From Gymnogyps californianus (Eukaryota; Chordata; Aves; Accipitriformes; Cathartidae): a stretch of DNA of 64,000 bases. The DNA lies in the NCBI RefSeq assembly GCF_018139145.2, contig NC_059500.1, forward strand, positions 42,889,175-42,953,174. The letters run 5' to 3'. Positions 1 to 12,000 of the stretch are shown here, piece by piece (positions within the stretch are counted from its first letter, which is position 1; each line of letters opens with the position of its first letter). The translations under genes and the position numbers were made by a program. A model generated the notes under the pieces. The model was given only the letters and a program-made list of their open reading frames with translations, was not told where the DNA came from and ran no database searches.

Positions 1-3000
1 CCCCTCATTGTGATTCCAGGATACTTCCAATTCTGGGGAAAGTTCCATGCTTTTCTAAAGAAAACTCTTTCCTCTTCTCCTCCCTGCCCTTTCCACCTCC
101 GCCTACCCATTTCTCTGTGATCAGTCAAGGGAAGAAGATAAAGACTTTGCATTTTGAGCACAAGGATGGGAGAAAAAGAAAGAAAAGTAGCAGAAGAATC
201 TCTAAGTGCTTTGCCTCACCCCCAGAAGTCTTTATTTTATTCAGTCCTAAACGAAAAGCTAAGCTCTTGTGAGACTAAAGCTTATAGCTAGGTGCTATTT
301 CTTTTAACTGAAGGTAAACTTTGTCTTGCTTATGTGTGAAGACCTGTTATACAGAAAATGGAAAAACTTGACCGGAACACAAGAGCAAAATTGCACAAGA
401 ACCTTAAAAACACCAATATATGAGTTGGGAGAAGAGGAAGATGTTGCAATTTCAGAGAAAAAAATACGTAGACACTTGTGTGGTGCAGAGCAACCACAGC
501 ACCATTAGCATAACCGCAAAGAAAAGATTGCAGGAGTGAAGTGTGCTACTGATCTTTTTAGCTGTCTGGGAATCCTTGGGATTGACCTGCAACATGGGAA
601 AATTCAAACACTTTTGTGGAAACTGGGAGAGTTTAGCACCTTGCAGGCTCATGCTTATTTGTATGAGGTTGGAAGGGAAACATGACATTAGAAGAGTCAG
701 TTATGTGTTTGTGTCTACAGATTTGTTTGTTTTTTGTTTTTTTTTTTATTTTATGCTTCCATCTCTTCGATGCCCTTGATTCTTTAAATCAATGATGAAG
801 ATTAAAAGTTCCAAGACAGTAAAACTAAACTCATTTTATAATTCATGTTCATTAACAGACTTATGACAAAAAACCACTCTGATATTCAGTGGAACAAGTT
901 AGAAAGGAATTATTGTGAAAGAAGTGTTTAATTTCTCTAGTGCTGTATAAACATTACTGTAATGCTGCTCATGTTTTCAGACCCTGAACTCCCTTTCTCC
1001 CCATAATTCTATTTCTAGGTGGCTATAATACAGTAATTTTCAAATATAGCAAATTATATCACAGTTTTTCAAACATGAAATAGTCCAAATGAGACTAAGA
1101 ATCCATGGCAGGGTGTCACTGAGGTCAACATAGACAGTCCTACTCAGCTGTGGATAAAACCCTTGGGAGAGATCACTATATTAATTTCCATTCATAGTCT
1201 CGCCTAAGGAAAGAGTCCAAATCTGCAGAGAAAAAATGCTAAATGCCTTCATCTTTAGCATTATCTTATTCCCAGGTATTTTCAACCCATGTTTTCATAA
1301 AATGTCTCTAGCTGTATCTATTCAGTCTTGGAGGCCACTGATTCTTGGTTTATCTGTCTCCACCAGTTCTTGAACTATGCTCAAGAAGCATTACAGACAG
1401 TAGGAAAGCAGGGAGGAATTAAGTTTGTTCACCAAGCCAGTTTTCTCAGGTTCACACAGCTCTGCACAGATGTGATTCTGAGGTTCATGACAGATGCTTT
1501 TGAAGAATGTGTCATTGCAGGCTCTCCATACATTGTTCCTCCCTTCCTGTCACACTGAGTACTCTCTGAAGAACTCTTAGAGTATTTGCTCTGCACAACG
1601 CTTAATAGCATTCCCAGACAGCCTTTACAGAGCTACAGCTACAGGCCACCCATCTTGTTTCAAGTGCTTTAACAATTCCTGAAGATTTTGGTTTCAAAAG
1701 TTTTAAACCCATTCATTAAAGGTTTCTATGTTTTTTGCTGAAGGATTGTACCAGAGAAGAAAATATCTTTTGTTCAAAGAAACATGAATATTTTGAATTT
1801 TTTTTACCAGCAACTGCCAGAACAGTGCCATTGTCTCTGACCCTTAAAAAAACAGGCTGAACACTGCCAACTAGGAATGCTCAGGAAAAACATTCAATAT
1901 GACAGTGGGGAGGGGAGAAGGGTGAACATACCTGATTTGTGGTATAGAGCTGTCAGCAAAGGACTGCCAGTAAAAAGATGTCCCTCTTTTACAGGCTTTT
2001 CAAATTTTGAAGATTATGCAGGGAGAAGTATGGGAGAAAAATGCTCCTAGCTAGTTTCAGAAAGTTCAGTCAAATGGATGAACAGATCACTGGGATGCTC
2101 CAGCTATTATGCAGCAGACTGGTACATAGGGAAAAAACAGCTTCCTCGCCAGTGGCTGAATTCAACATAAAAATATGTCCAGATCTCTGTACTGCGCTAA
2201 CTTAGACTATTTCCAGCTTTGGAGTTTTGAAGTAATAATGCTAAATCATTGAAATTGCACCTTGCTTTACTTCTTCTAAATTTATTTGTTGGGGTTTTTT
2301 TTCATTCTAAATTGGGAAAAGTTTGTTTCCTGAAAGAAACCATATTTTTTTCACTCATTTCTATATGACATGATAGAAGAGAAAAAATGCAATCAGTTTA
2401 GCATTTTGAAGAATGGGTGAGCATGCAATTTGGGCTTATTCAATATGAATTGCATAGTAAAAACAAGGTATTAACTGAAGAGTGAGTTATGAACACTCTC
2501 AGTGTGGGTTTTTTTTCTATAGATTACCAAGGTATGGGCTACCTGAACCAGCCCAAAACTACAATAAATATTGTTCAAATGCCTGACCTCAAGTGCAACC
2601 TGAGACACAAAATCAAGGCAGTTACTTGCCTTCTGAACTACATTGCCATGGATTCTGACTGAGCTGAGAACCAGGATCTGGTGGAGACTGTAAAAAGCTC
2701 ATCTACTCTAGCTTCCAAACTCTCTTTTTAATCCATTCTTATCTAAACTGTAGTCTTCAGAAGACCAAATCTGCCAGCCAGAAAATTAACAAAAAAGATC
2801 TACTTTGTCTGAAGTTCAAACACAAGTTATTCTATGAAGAGAAATGGTGTAGTCAAAGAAATATTTGTCAGAGATGTTAAGGCCTGTGATTTATGGACTA
2901 GATGTCATGTAATACAAGATGGGAGCTTTAAAATTATGCCAGGTATGGTAGGAATTTTAAAAGCTAAAAATCATTAAAATAGTTCAATTTGAAGAGTATT

Positions 3001-5481
3001 ATAATGTAATGTACACTCATAGTAATCAAAGGTCATGTCTATACATCTATTAGAAATGTCTATATATAGAACATGAATAAATAATTCACCCTGGCCTCAG
3101 GATACCCAAGGATTAAAATCAACTATTACGAAGCTTTGTTGTTGCTGTTGTTCTGCACATAGCAATAAAGATGCTACCCTGCTGGATCTTCAGATTAGGT
3201 TTTCATTAAGTCTCTATGTCTTTAAAGGTAGTTTAAATCTATCACCTTGAGTGTGCATCATCTTGTCACCTGCAGCAAAGTTCTTAAACATCAGCATTTC
3301 ACGAACTACTACAATATGTTGTGTAATAATTTGCAGTGTAAACCATCTCCAAGCTTTCTGGCAGTCAGGTCCCCAAAGAAAATTTCTTGACATGATCAGA
3401 AAGGATGAAGGAAAAAACAGACAGGGAAGGGGGATATATCCAGATAACTGTATTATCTTTTCTAGAAAAATCACTGATTAAACAGTAACTAAGCTTAAGA
3501 ACTGAGTCAAAAGCCAGATAGCTGAAATTGTTCTGGATTTCTTTTAAGAAAGCGGCATTTCAGATTCTTGTGGAAAGAACGTGAGCAAAATGAGGGAAAC
3601 ATTTTCGAACTTGGGGATATGACACATTAGAATTCCAAAGCAGACACTGATCAGTATTAAGCAATGAGATTTCATTTGCAGATCTCATGTAAAATTAATT
3701 TTCATAATTCTCTTAGTTCCTGTCTACATATACATATTTTTTCTCATTATCTACTTTATTACCATGTTTGAATTCTCCTGTTCTATGTCTGGGAAGCAAA
3801 GATGAGAGATAGGTATTTCACTATGACTCAATGAAAAATGCACTCTTGAATCTCAAACCACTGGTCCCATGAACTGAGCCAGAATTCCTTCTAAAAACGT
3901 TAGCGTGGCATAAAAAAGGGGACAAAGTGTTAGCTATTCTATTGAATAATCAGTTCAAGTGAAATTGCTGCTAAAGTTATGTTGGGATGTGACATTTAAA
4001 GTGCTTCTTATGCAATGAGAATTCCCATTTAAAGTTCACGACTCAGTTTGACACATTCTTCTAATAGTATGTTTAGAAGCCACAGACTGAGAGATAATGC
4101 CATCAGCAGTGACCCATTAACTCCATATCAACAAGCAAATTCAGCACAGTCACTCCTACCAAATACACCTGAGTTCTTCCATTTAAGTATCAGGAAACGT
4201 CTGACTGCTTAGCTAGCAAGATTTAACAAGATTACAGCCCAAGGAATATGGCTTCAGGCTGTTGTCACATTCACTCTAACTCATATTCATAATGTCTTCT
4301 GATCTATCTCTAGACTCATGATGTACAAGGGAAAAAAAAACCATACGGATTTTACAGTTCTGCCAGCTTTATAGCTAAAGACGAAGAAACAGGATCTGTA
4401 AAAGGAATTTATGCCACTACTTCATAAGTTTGCGGGGATGAGGGGGAGGAGGAAGCCATGTGTAATCCATATCATATATAGGTCATAGGAGTGAGGTGCT
4501 TACCTGCAGAGGAATTTGAACATCTTTTGCAAACCATCCCTGCCCCATTCCCTACGGCTAGCAGTGTGTTGTCAATGAGCAACCAGACTTCTAAATAAGC
4601 TAAATGTGAGCATGAGCGTGGCTTCATTTTGTCAAGTCCTTTTATTTTCACTTCACTTTGAAAGAAATACATGTAACTGGAACAACTTGGCTTAATGATG
4701 CTGTTTATACACACATTTTCTCAGTGGCAAATCACAAACAATTTCGTAGTATGGTGCTGGAGTTTTAGCAAGGTCCATTGGACAAAATGAAGAAAAAATA
4801 ATTCTGTGTTATGTATTTACAGCTTACTACTATCTGATGAAAAATATTTCACGTAGTATGTATATCCTAATGGGCTGTCAAATGGAAAATATTTCTAGAT
4901 TTAGGGAAAACTCTCACAGTTCTTCAGAAAGGGCTCAGTTCTGCCCTCTCTACTTCTTTCTGTGAAGTGAATAAAGTTCCTAACATATACATAAAATCAA
5001 AGGGTTCGTCTAGAAAGATATTCTCTGTTACTAAAAAAAAAAAAAGAAAAAGAAAAAAAAAAAGAGTTGTATAGGATTTGCTATATCAGAAGACATGTTA
5101 ACCAAAGTTGTTCAAACAATGAGTAAGCCACAATCTGAACCTCAGAAATTTTGGAGACAGGTCAGTCAGAACAGTAGAAGTTTCCAAGACGTTACTTGAA
5201 TTATTGATCTCTCTGTGATGCTTAATCTAAAATATCACCAAAATATACATATATACACATATATATATTTCTATGTGATATTCAGGATTCAAAAAAGAGG
5301 AGTGGGGGAGGGAGAGAGTACAGTTTTGTGATGTTTAAGTTTTCTCCTCATGGTCCTCAGCTAAATCATGAGAAGCAAGAAATACAGGGAGGTAGAGTGA
5401 CAACATGACAAATCTACTCATTGTCTATATTTCAGAGTGCTTAAGTTTTACCCACATGAGTCTCTAACCTCAGAAAAGACC
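1..5481. other. Unique AT-rich non-coding DNA
   Basis: I see no gene here. All open frames are short, lack coding character and overlap one another on both strands. Minor simple sequence is present: an interrupted poly(A) at 5,033-5,064 and an alternating TA/CA stretch at 5,243-5,268. No recognisable transposon lies before the LTR that starts at 5,482. Confidence 0.7.
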
Positions 5482-5901
5482 TGTCATGGTTTAGGCCCTG
5501 CTGGCGACTAAGCACCATGAGGCCGCTTGCTCACTCCCCCCTGCCCCCGCAGTGGGATGGGGAGGAGAATCGAAAGAAAAAGGTAAAACCTCGTGGGCTG
5601 AGATAAGAACAGTTTAATAGAATAACACAAGGAGAGAAGAAATAATAATAACAATAATACTAACAAAAGAGTATGTAAAGCGAGTGTTGCACAATGCAAT
5701 TGCTCACAACCCGGAAGACTACACTCAGCTCGTCCCCGAGCCTCGATAGCCCTCCACCTGGCCAGCTCCCCCACTTATATACTGAGCATGACGTCAGTAT
5801 GGTATTGAATATGCCCTCGGCTAGTTCAGGTCAGCCATTCCGGCCGTGCTCCCTCCCAGCTTCTTGTGAAAATTAACCCTATCCCAGCCAAGCCCAGGAC
5901 A
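5482..5901 (-). mobile_element. Solo LTR of an avian ERVL-type endogenous retrovirus (short form)
   Basis: The plus strand begins TGTCATGG and ends CCAGGACA, so the sense (minus) strand reads TGTCCTGG...CCATGACA, the TG...CA ends expected of an LTR. A minus-strand TATA box (TATATAA) lies at 5,775-5,781 and an ATTAAA polyadenylation-like signal at 5,613-5,618. The element clearly belongs to the same family as the LTR at 35,782-36,387. It is about 190 bp shorter, mainly because a segment of about 170 bp between the CTTCTTG motif and the AATTAAC motif near the sense 5' end (the U3 part) is missing. The flanks fit an AGACC target duplication: AGACC precedes the element and GACC follows its last A, as if one A had been lost. 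No internal viral genes adjoin it, so it is a solo LTR left by recombination. The family assignment is from memory of the avian repeat. Confidence 0.88.
5775..5781 (-). promoter_or_regulatory. TATA box of the solo LTR (minus strand)
   Basis: The minus strand reads TATATAA in the context CTCAGTATATAAG, the same place and context as in the second LTR copy. In an intact provirus this would position retroviral transcription start. Whether it still drives transcription of flanking DNA toward lower coordinates cannot be seen from sequence. Confidence 0.55.
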
Positions 5902-7060
5902 GACCATAAACCCAGAATGCTTTGATATTGCTGTCCACAGTGAAGTAGTGACACAAGCATGAAGTTTCAAAGCTGCAAGAATAAGTTGGACTTGGAAATT
6001 CCAGGTGAGACATTTTCATTGATAAAACTGCAATTACTTACTACTCACTTTTTTAGTCAGCTGAGTCCTATGTGATTATTCAAAAATCTAAAAGATTTTG
6101 AAAGCTCTAGCCCACACGTATGATGTAACTGCAGGATATGTTTCTTCTCAGGAAGTTAAAAAAGCAGGCACACACTATGGGATGTATAAATATCTCTTAA
6201 GCCTAGGCACACTCCAGATCATTATTTCTGGCCCAGAAAATTCAGTGACCCCAGATAGCCACACAAAGCCTCTGCCAGGAAATTGAAGGGTGGCCATCAC
6301 AACCGTAGAAATTGGCCAAAGCAGTGCAAGCAGAAAAGAAACAGATTTAGGTATTGATTCAGCAACTTTCCTTGGCAGCATCTGACAGCAGGCGTTCCTG
6401 TGAACCCCAAATGGATTTTGAAAGCATCCTCCACAGTTGAATGTAAATGTTTCCTCCAGTGCGGCAACACTTGTCGACACAGAATGGTGCCAATTCTACT
6501 TTTTTGTAGAAAAAGAATAAATTGCATTCAATGTGTTTACCTTAAATCTCCATGGCTCTGGTGCAGAGGGCAGCACTGAGGCCACGCTTGGAAACAGTCT
6601 TCAGATGTCTGATTCCAAGACCATCTAGCATTTCCCCTAATTTCTGGAAAATATCTATCTGACCAACCTAGACACAGTTGAAACTCCCAGTCAATGAATA
6701 TGCCCTTGCCCTTTCAGTGATTGAGGGGAAAAAAAAGTGCAACTTAATTATTTTCCCAGATATCTAAGAAAAAGAAAAACCTCATTCTATGTTTGGCCTA
6801 TATTCAAGCTAGTCTTTCCTTGATTAAACTTTTAAAAATACTAAGCAGTGCTCCAGAGGAGAAAAAGTTTTCTATCATCTGAGGAGAAATATCACATATT
6901 GGTATGGCCTGAGAGCCTTTGGAAGCCAATATCCTTTACGTAAAGTACTGTATATATGAAGAAAAATAATTTCTACCAATTTATCAGCTGTGTAAATGGC
7001 TGAATGTGGAAGTTTTTGTGCTCAAGCCTTGAGTAAATTAGATTCTCTTTTTTCATGCAG
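5902..7060. other. Unique non-coding DNA
   Basis: I see no gene or recognisable repeat here. A 101-codon minus-strand frame (6,175-6,480) and overlapping short frames have no recognisable content. The right edge, TTAGATTCTCTTTTTTCATG then CAG (7,038-7,060), is a good match to a vertebrate 3' splice site and leads into the candidate exon. Confidence 0.6.
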
Positions 7061-7074
7061 TGGAAGACTGCTGA

Positions 7075-7314
7075 TTCCCTTCAACATATAGGCTGCTACA
7101 GAGGGCAAAGCATGATAGTGACAAGGAAAGAGGGCTCTGCTGCTGCATGCAGGAGGAGGATTCCTGCCTTTGTCAAGCTGCTGCCCTTGCTTTTCAGCAA
7201 ACGCTCTGCTCCACTGCCATTCAGCGGCTGCAGGAAGAGATAGATCATCTGAAGAAGCAGAGACAAATATTTGATTTGGATCATTATCCTGCAGGTGTCT
7301 CATCATCACCATGA
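7075..7314 (+). other. Possible coding exon or decayed exon (coiled-coil-like), product not recognised
   Basis: One plus frame stays open from 7,075 to a TGA at 7,312-7,314 (about 80 codons; ATG at 7,147). Its last part has strongly coding-like composition: CAG, CTG, GAG and AAG codons giving the helical heptad-like peptide IQRLQEEIDHLKKQRQIF and then DLDHYPAG. Within it, GCCCTTGCTTTTCAG (ending 7,197) is a strong 3' splice site, and CAG|GTGTCT at 7,293/7,294 is a usable 5' splice site. An internal exon of 96 bp (7,198-7,293), phase 0 at both ends, is therefore possible. Another acceptor ends at 7,060, but that extension meets an in-frame stop at 7,072-7,074. I do not recognise the protein and no partner exon is visible nearby. 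A chance ORF, a lncRNA exon or a dead gene are all possible. Confidence 0.25.
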
Positions 7315-9360
7315 TGCTTAGAATTACTAATTATTTTCCTTCCATTTATGCGTATATTGCCAAGAATATGTATATCATGGCATGGGTGATTAAGATTCTG
7401 ATCAACATGACCCTTGACCGCTCTTTCAAGGAGAGCCCACTAATGGGGAATACCCTGTGCTGGAGGAGAGAAGAAATGCCAGAGGTGATCCCAACAGAAG
7501 GCTTGGTTCATCTGCTTTCCCATCTCTTCTTTCCCTGTAATGGAATACTACTTAGGTAATGATCATGAGGCATCTATCACATTTCCTCAGTCCATTTCGG
7601 TGAGGCTTACACCCCCATGTGGCTAGCCTTATTGGCTCCTGAAGCTGTGCACAAACATAAATAAATAAATAAATCAGGTGCCAGCACAGGTATTATTTTT
7701 TAAAGCTGTTAACAGTATTTGATATGACCTCCTAAGTATGAAGTATTGTTTAATTGTCTGTATTCCTTGTCTGGACTAGATGGTATCACTCAAATCCTAG
7801 CCTGTCCCTTCATAAAGGTCAAAGAGGATGCAATTTTGTGTACACGTAATGAAAATCATTTTTCCTCACAATACTCCCTACCACAACCTACTTTCCTGCT
7901 AGGTGACACTAAAAGAGGGATAGGTACCTTAAAAAATAATAACTTAATGGTATTCAAACAGCTTACCTTGTTCGATCTATTGGATTGATTTTTACACTAC
8001 AAAAATAAGAACGTAGTTTTGTTTATTTATGGAATGTCTGAGTACAAATGGAGATAGAAAAGCAAACTGTTAGCATCTCACTTCTTTTTAAAATCAAGTT
8101 AATTTTCAAATGACAAAAACAGATTGTGCCAAATCAGTCTTTTTCCATTAGAAAACATGTCATTTTTTCCTGAGGTTTTTGGCTATTCTGTTGAACAGTG
8201 GTAGAGGAGACAATGTTTCACATTGACCAAAATTAAAACATCTTATTACATTAATTGCTGATATTTCCTAGGTAATATTCTGTTCTAGGAAGGTCCTTGA
8301 TGTTCTGCTGCCTTTAGCTCAGCTCAGAACAAAGCTAGTTTTGACATACTGGGTAGTCACCACAGGAAGGAAGCTATGATTTTTCATAAATTACATTTTA
8401 TGGGAGAATGCAGTACCATTCATATTTCTATGGGTTTCTCTGTATAAGTTTCACAGGCAGAAATTTTTTTACAGAGTAGTGACACATTACGTGATTACGC
8501 CTATATATATAATTAAGTGGTTACAGTATAGACATATTACTGCTTTCTAATGTCAGCAGCAGAAGCCTCTTCACCAGGAATTGAAGGTGCTTCACTCTAG
8601 CAATTAGAAAAAGTACCATACGTGACTCTGTATTCAGACTTCACACGTGCTGCAATCAGGTTATTTGAGAGGTATCAGAGTTACAAGATAACCTGTGGTT
8701 TCCCAGCAGCCCATCTAATATCCAAAATTATATGCTTAGACAATCAGTACATGTAAGTTTGTGTTCATTTTGTCAGATAGATAGGGGCATGAATACACAT
8801 CACTTAGGAGGCCTAAGCAGAGGAAAAGTGGGAAGCTTCTTGTTTTCTGAGCAAGCACCAAGTGCGTAGCGAGACGCGACAGTGCTTGGGGCATGCCCTC
8901 CCCGATACACAGGCTGCACTAGGTGTTTCCAGCTATTGCTCCCACTGCTGTGAACCTGCAGCTCTTCCCTTGTTGTAGTAGTTGGCACTTCTGTCAGAGG
9001 GACCTCTGAAATGCTGCCTCTTTTGCTACAGTTCTTGCCGAGACAGCCAGAATGTGGCCAGGTGCACGTGGAGGAGGCAGAGCAGCAACAAGTCTGAATT
9101 GCAGTGTTGGGAGGAGGAGGAAAAAAAGAAGGACATTTCTTCCCGCAACAGAGGACAGGGAAAAGCCTAGTTAGCTACACAAAACTGCCTCAGGAAAAGG
9201 GACCAAGAACACATGTTATTGAGCATCCCTGGGACTCAGCCTCCAGCCTCCGTTTCTCAGGCTGGATCTCTGATCAAAGATATTGGGGCCTGGAGGGAAG
9301 CAGCAACATCATAGCTGGGAAATACAGACTTAATGAGATAACTTGAAGGCACTCTGCTGT
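7315..9360. other. Unique non-coding DNA
   Basis: I see no gene. A short (AAAT)n repeat lies at 7,657-7,674 and supplies an AATAAA that could serve as a polyadenylation signal downstream of the candidate exon, though such a match is expected by chance in AT-rich DNA. Short overlapping frames around 8,800-9,346 are not coding-like. Confidence 0.6.
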
Positions 9361-9392
9361 AAAAAAAAAAAACAACAACAAAAAAAAAAAAA
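9361..9392. repeat. Interrupted poly(A) tract
   Basis: Two A runs are joined by ACAACAACA. It resembles a degraded poly(A) tail, but I found no recognisable retrocopy upstream and no clear target-site duplication, so it is treated as simple sequence. Confidence 0.8.
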
Positions 9393-12000
9393 CCCCAAGC
9401 AATGGTTTGACTTTCTATCCAAACTAGAGTAGGATGTGTAGCTGCTTCTGAAGCCCTGCAAATTTAGCAGCAGCTGCTGGAAACAGTTTGACGCTAAATA
9501 GAAATAATAAGACTTGCCAGTTGCATAGTTAAAAGGCAGTCAATTCCTTCCTTAAGCATGTTTTCAGATGCAACCTAGGTCCATCAGATCTGGCTTGAAA
9601 GGCCACCCAGGATGAAAGCATATTTGTTGACTGAGTCACCAAAGGCAATCAATAATAGAAGTCAGTAGCAGGAAAGAAGTAGCATAGTGCTATTTGGGAT
9701 AATGACATCTAGCTTTAAAAACAAGAAGGTGGACATGAATCAGACTGAATTTCATTATTTTAATCATGGAAATGTCCATTTTGCTAGGGAACTCCTCTTC
9801 CTAGACAGCAAAGTAGTAGACACTAGAAGGCAGATGTTTTCAGGCTCAGTAATGCAAAGTGACTGCTATTAATTAATAAATTTTATCTGTTTTTGATTGG
9901 TTTAAAACTGCACAAATACTTACATCCCAATTCTCAGACATATCTTCTTGCACCCTGTTTAAGCAGCAGGCTCATTGGGAGCACAGTAGGGAATACAGAG
10001 ACAAATCCTCATTTTTGGCAGGGACAGGTTTCTGGTAGCTTGACCCCTTCCTACCTGCTGCCAGGCCGCAGGGCAGGCAGTGCTAAATAACACTGCAAAC
10101 AGCAGAAATGCTGGAGGCATGGTCATTCCCAAGCAACCCTAAATTCCCCACCAGGAGAGGCAAAACAGCATTTTCCCATCTGTGGCGGGGAATAAATAAC
10201 CCACAGGTTCTTCTGCTCACCTCTGCTGCAGCTGCAGCTGCAGCTGCAGCTGCTTAATTTCCTTTGACACACACCTGAGTGGCCCCAGCTATGCACAGCC
10301 CTCCGGGGGCTGCCCAGCCACAGCGAGCAGACCTTGACCAAATATGATCTCCACTAAGGATCAACTCATATATCAAGAAGACGAGGGGGGAAGGAATCCC
10401 AGGCCCTGGCTGGTCAGGGTTTACAGTAGGTTCGTTTTTTCTGCTGTGCTCTTGCTCTAGGAAGGCAGCTTGCATTTCTCAAGTACAATCTAAGTAATCA
10501 ATCTTCTGTTTCATTTCCCCCAGCCTAGCCAAGAAATCTCTTGGAATTGCTTTTCTCAAGTCTCCAACTAACAAGGTGGTAACATATACTTATATATTAA
10601 AAAAACCCCATATATTCTATATATGTATTATGTGTATCTCCTGCACCAGGAGGTGAAACACAGGTAGCAAGACATTGAAGTTACCAGTGCTCTACTGCAG
10701 CTGTTCAGAGAGCGCTGTCAGGCTCACACACGTTTAGTTATCATAACTGCAATTATTCACTCTCTAAGAAGTGTTTGAATGTTTCAATTAAATATAAAAT
10801 AATTAATTTTATTTCTAACTCAGAGTCTCCAGCTGGAAATGCCATCTTACTTCATATCGAACTGAACATAAACTGGACTTAAGAGAGAAGAATGAGAAAT
10901 GCTAAAAATAAGAGAACAGGAATTAAAACAAACACATTGGCAAGCAACCCAAAAGAAGTCAATTAGAGTGCAGAGCCAATCAGAAATCCCATATCTATGC
11001 ATACAAAGAAAGAAATATTTAAAAATCAGGCTTTGTTGAAAAGTGAAAATTTGTTTGAGATATATCGGAGAAAACAGTGTAAATTTTGAGTGTTTTCAAC
11101 TTCCAATGCTCAAAACTTGACGCTTTTTACTACATTCTATGTTAAGAATTGTATGAAGGTTCACATTTGTATAAGTTTTGCTAGCAAATAATTTTTATAG
11201 GTAATCTGTTGGTATAATTTTTACGAAGTAGAAAAACTCATATAATACAGTAATTTCAAAAAGTTCACACCATAACAGAAACTGATTCAAAAGCATTTTC
11301 AGAGCCTGCAAATTTGGCCAACCATATTTTCTTGTGAGAGAAACAAATTTAAAATAGAAGAGGCTGAAGAACAAAATAGAATACAGGGAGAGACCTCTAT
11401 ATAAAGGCAGAATGAGATTATTTAGTTCATGGAGGATGAAGTCAGAGGCACATAGAACAATTGAGGGAAAGTAAATCATCAGCTCTGATTTATTTTTCCA
11501 AATAGCATGAGAGCAGGTGGAAACTGAAAGCAACCAAATTTCAGAAAAGCCTTCAGTCTATAATTAATTTGTGGAATACATCACTACAATAGCTCACCGA
11601 GGTCTTGAGCTTGGCCACTTACATGGTTAATAAGAATAGCCAGAAGTTGTATGGAGTATAAATGTATTCTCATAAAGATGTAAATTTCAGGACAACTACT
11701 TTTTTTTGCTTTTTATGGGTTATTGTCAAAGATAGCACAGGTTTTCTTGCAAAAAGGGAAGTAATGGTATACTGAACTTCAATGAAAATGCCATTTTTTC
11801 CTTTTATGTATTTTGTTTGCTTGAGATCTAAATAAAATTATCTTCTGACCTGAAGCAAAATATTTCACATGTTTTTTCAGCCATTTTTAATAAAGCAATG
11901 TAATGTAAATTAAAAGAGCGAGTATGTCACTGTTCCTGTGAAACTGTGGAGAGGAGAAAAATTATGATAATAGTGTATTTTGCTGAACAAGTTATTCTGG
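9393..12000. other. Unique non-coding DNA
   Basis: I see no gene. It contains the E-box hexamer repeat at 10,227-10,253, listed separately, and an AT-rich stretch at about 10,590-10,635. The 112-codon minus frame at 11,195-11,533 is aromatic- and leucine-rich because it reads AT-rich DNA, and is not a recognisable protein. Confidence 0.6.
10227..10253. repeat. Short tandem repeat (TGCAGC)4.5 forming four abutting CAGCTG E-boxes
   Basis: A perfect period-6 array contains the palindromic bHLH site CAGCTG four times without gaps (starting at 10,229, 10,235, 10,241 and 10,247). CAGCTG is a preferred site of class II bHLH factors such as the MyoD and Ascl families. The repeat could equally be a neutral hexamer microsatellite. 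Confidence 0.8.

Noticed and set aside
9361..9392. Poly(A) tail of a processed pseudogene
   Set aside because: No transcript-like body is recognisable to its left and there is no clear flanking duplication.
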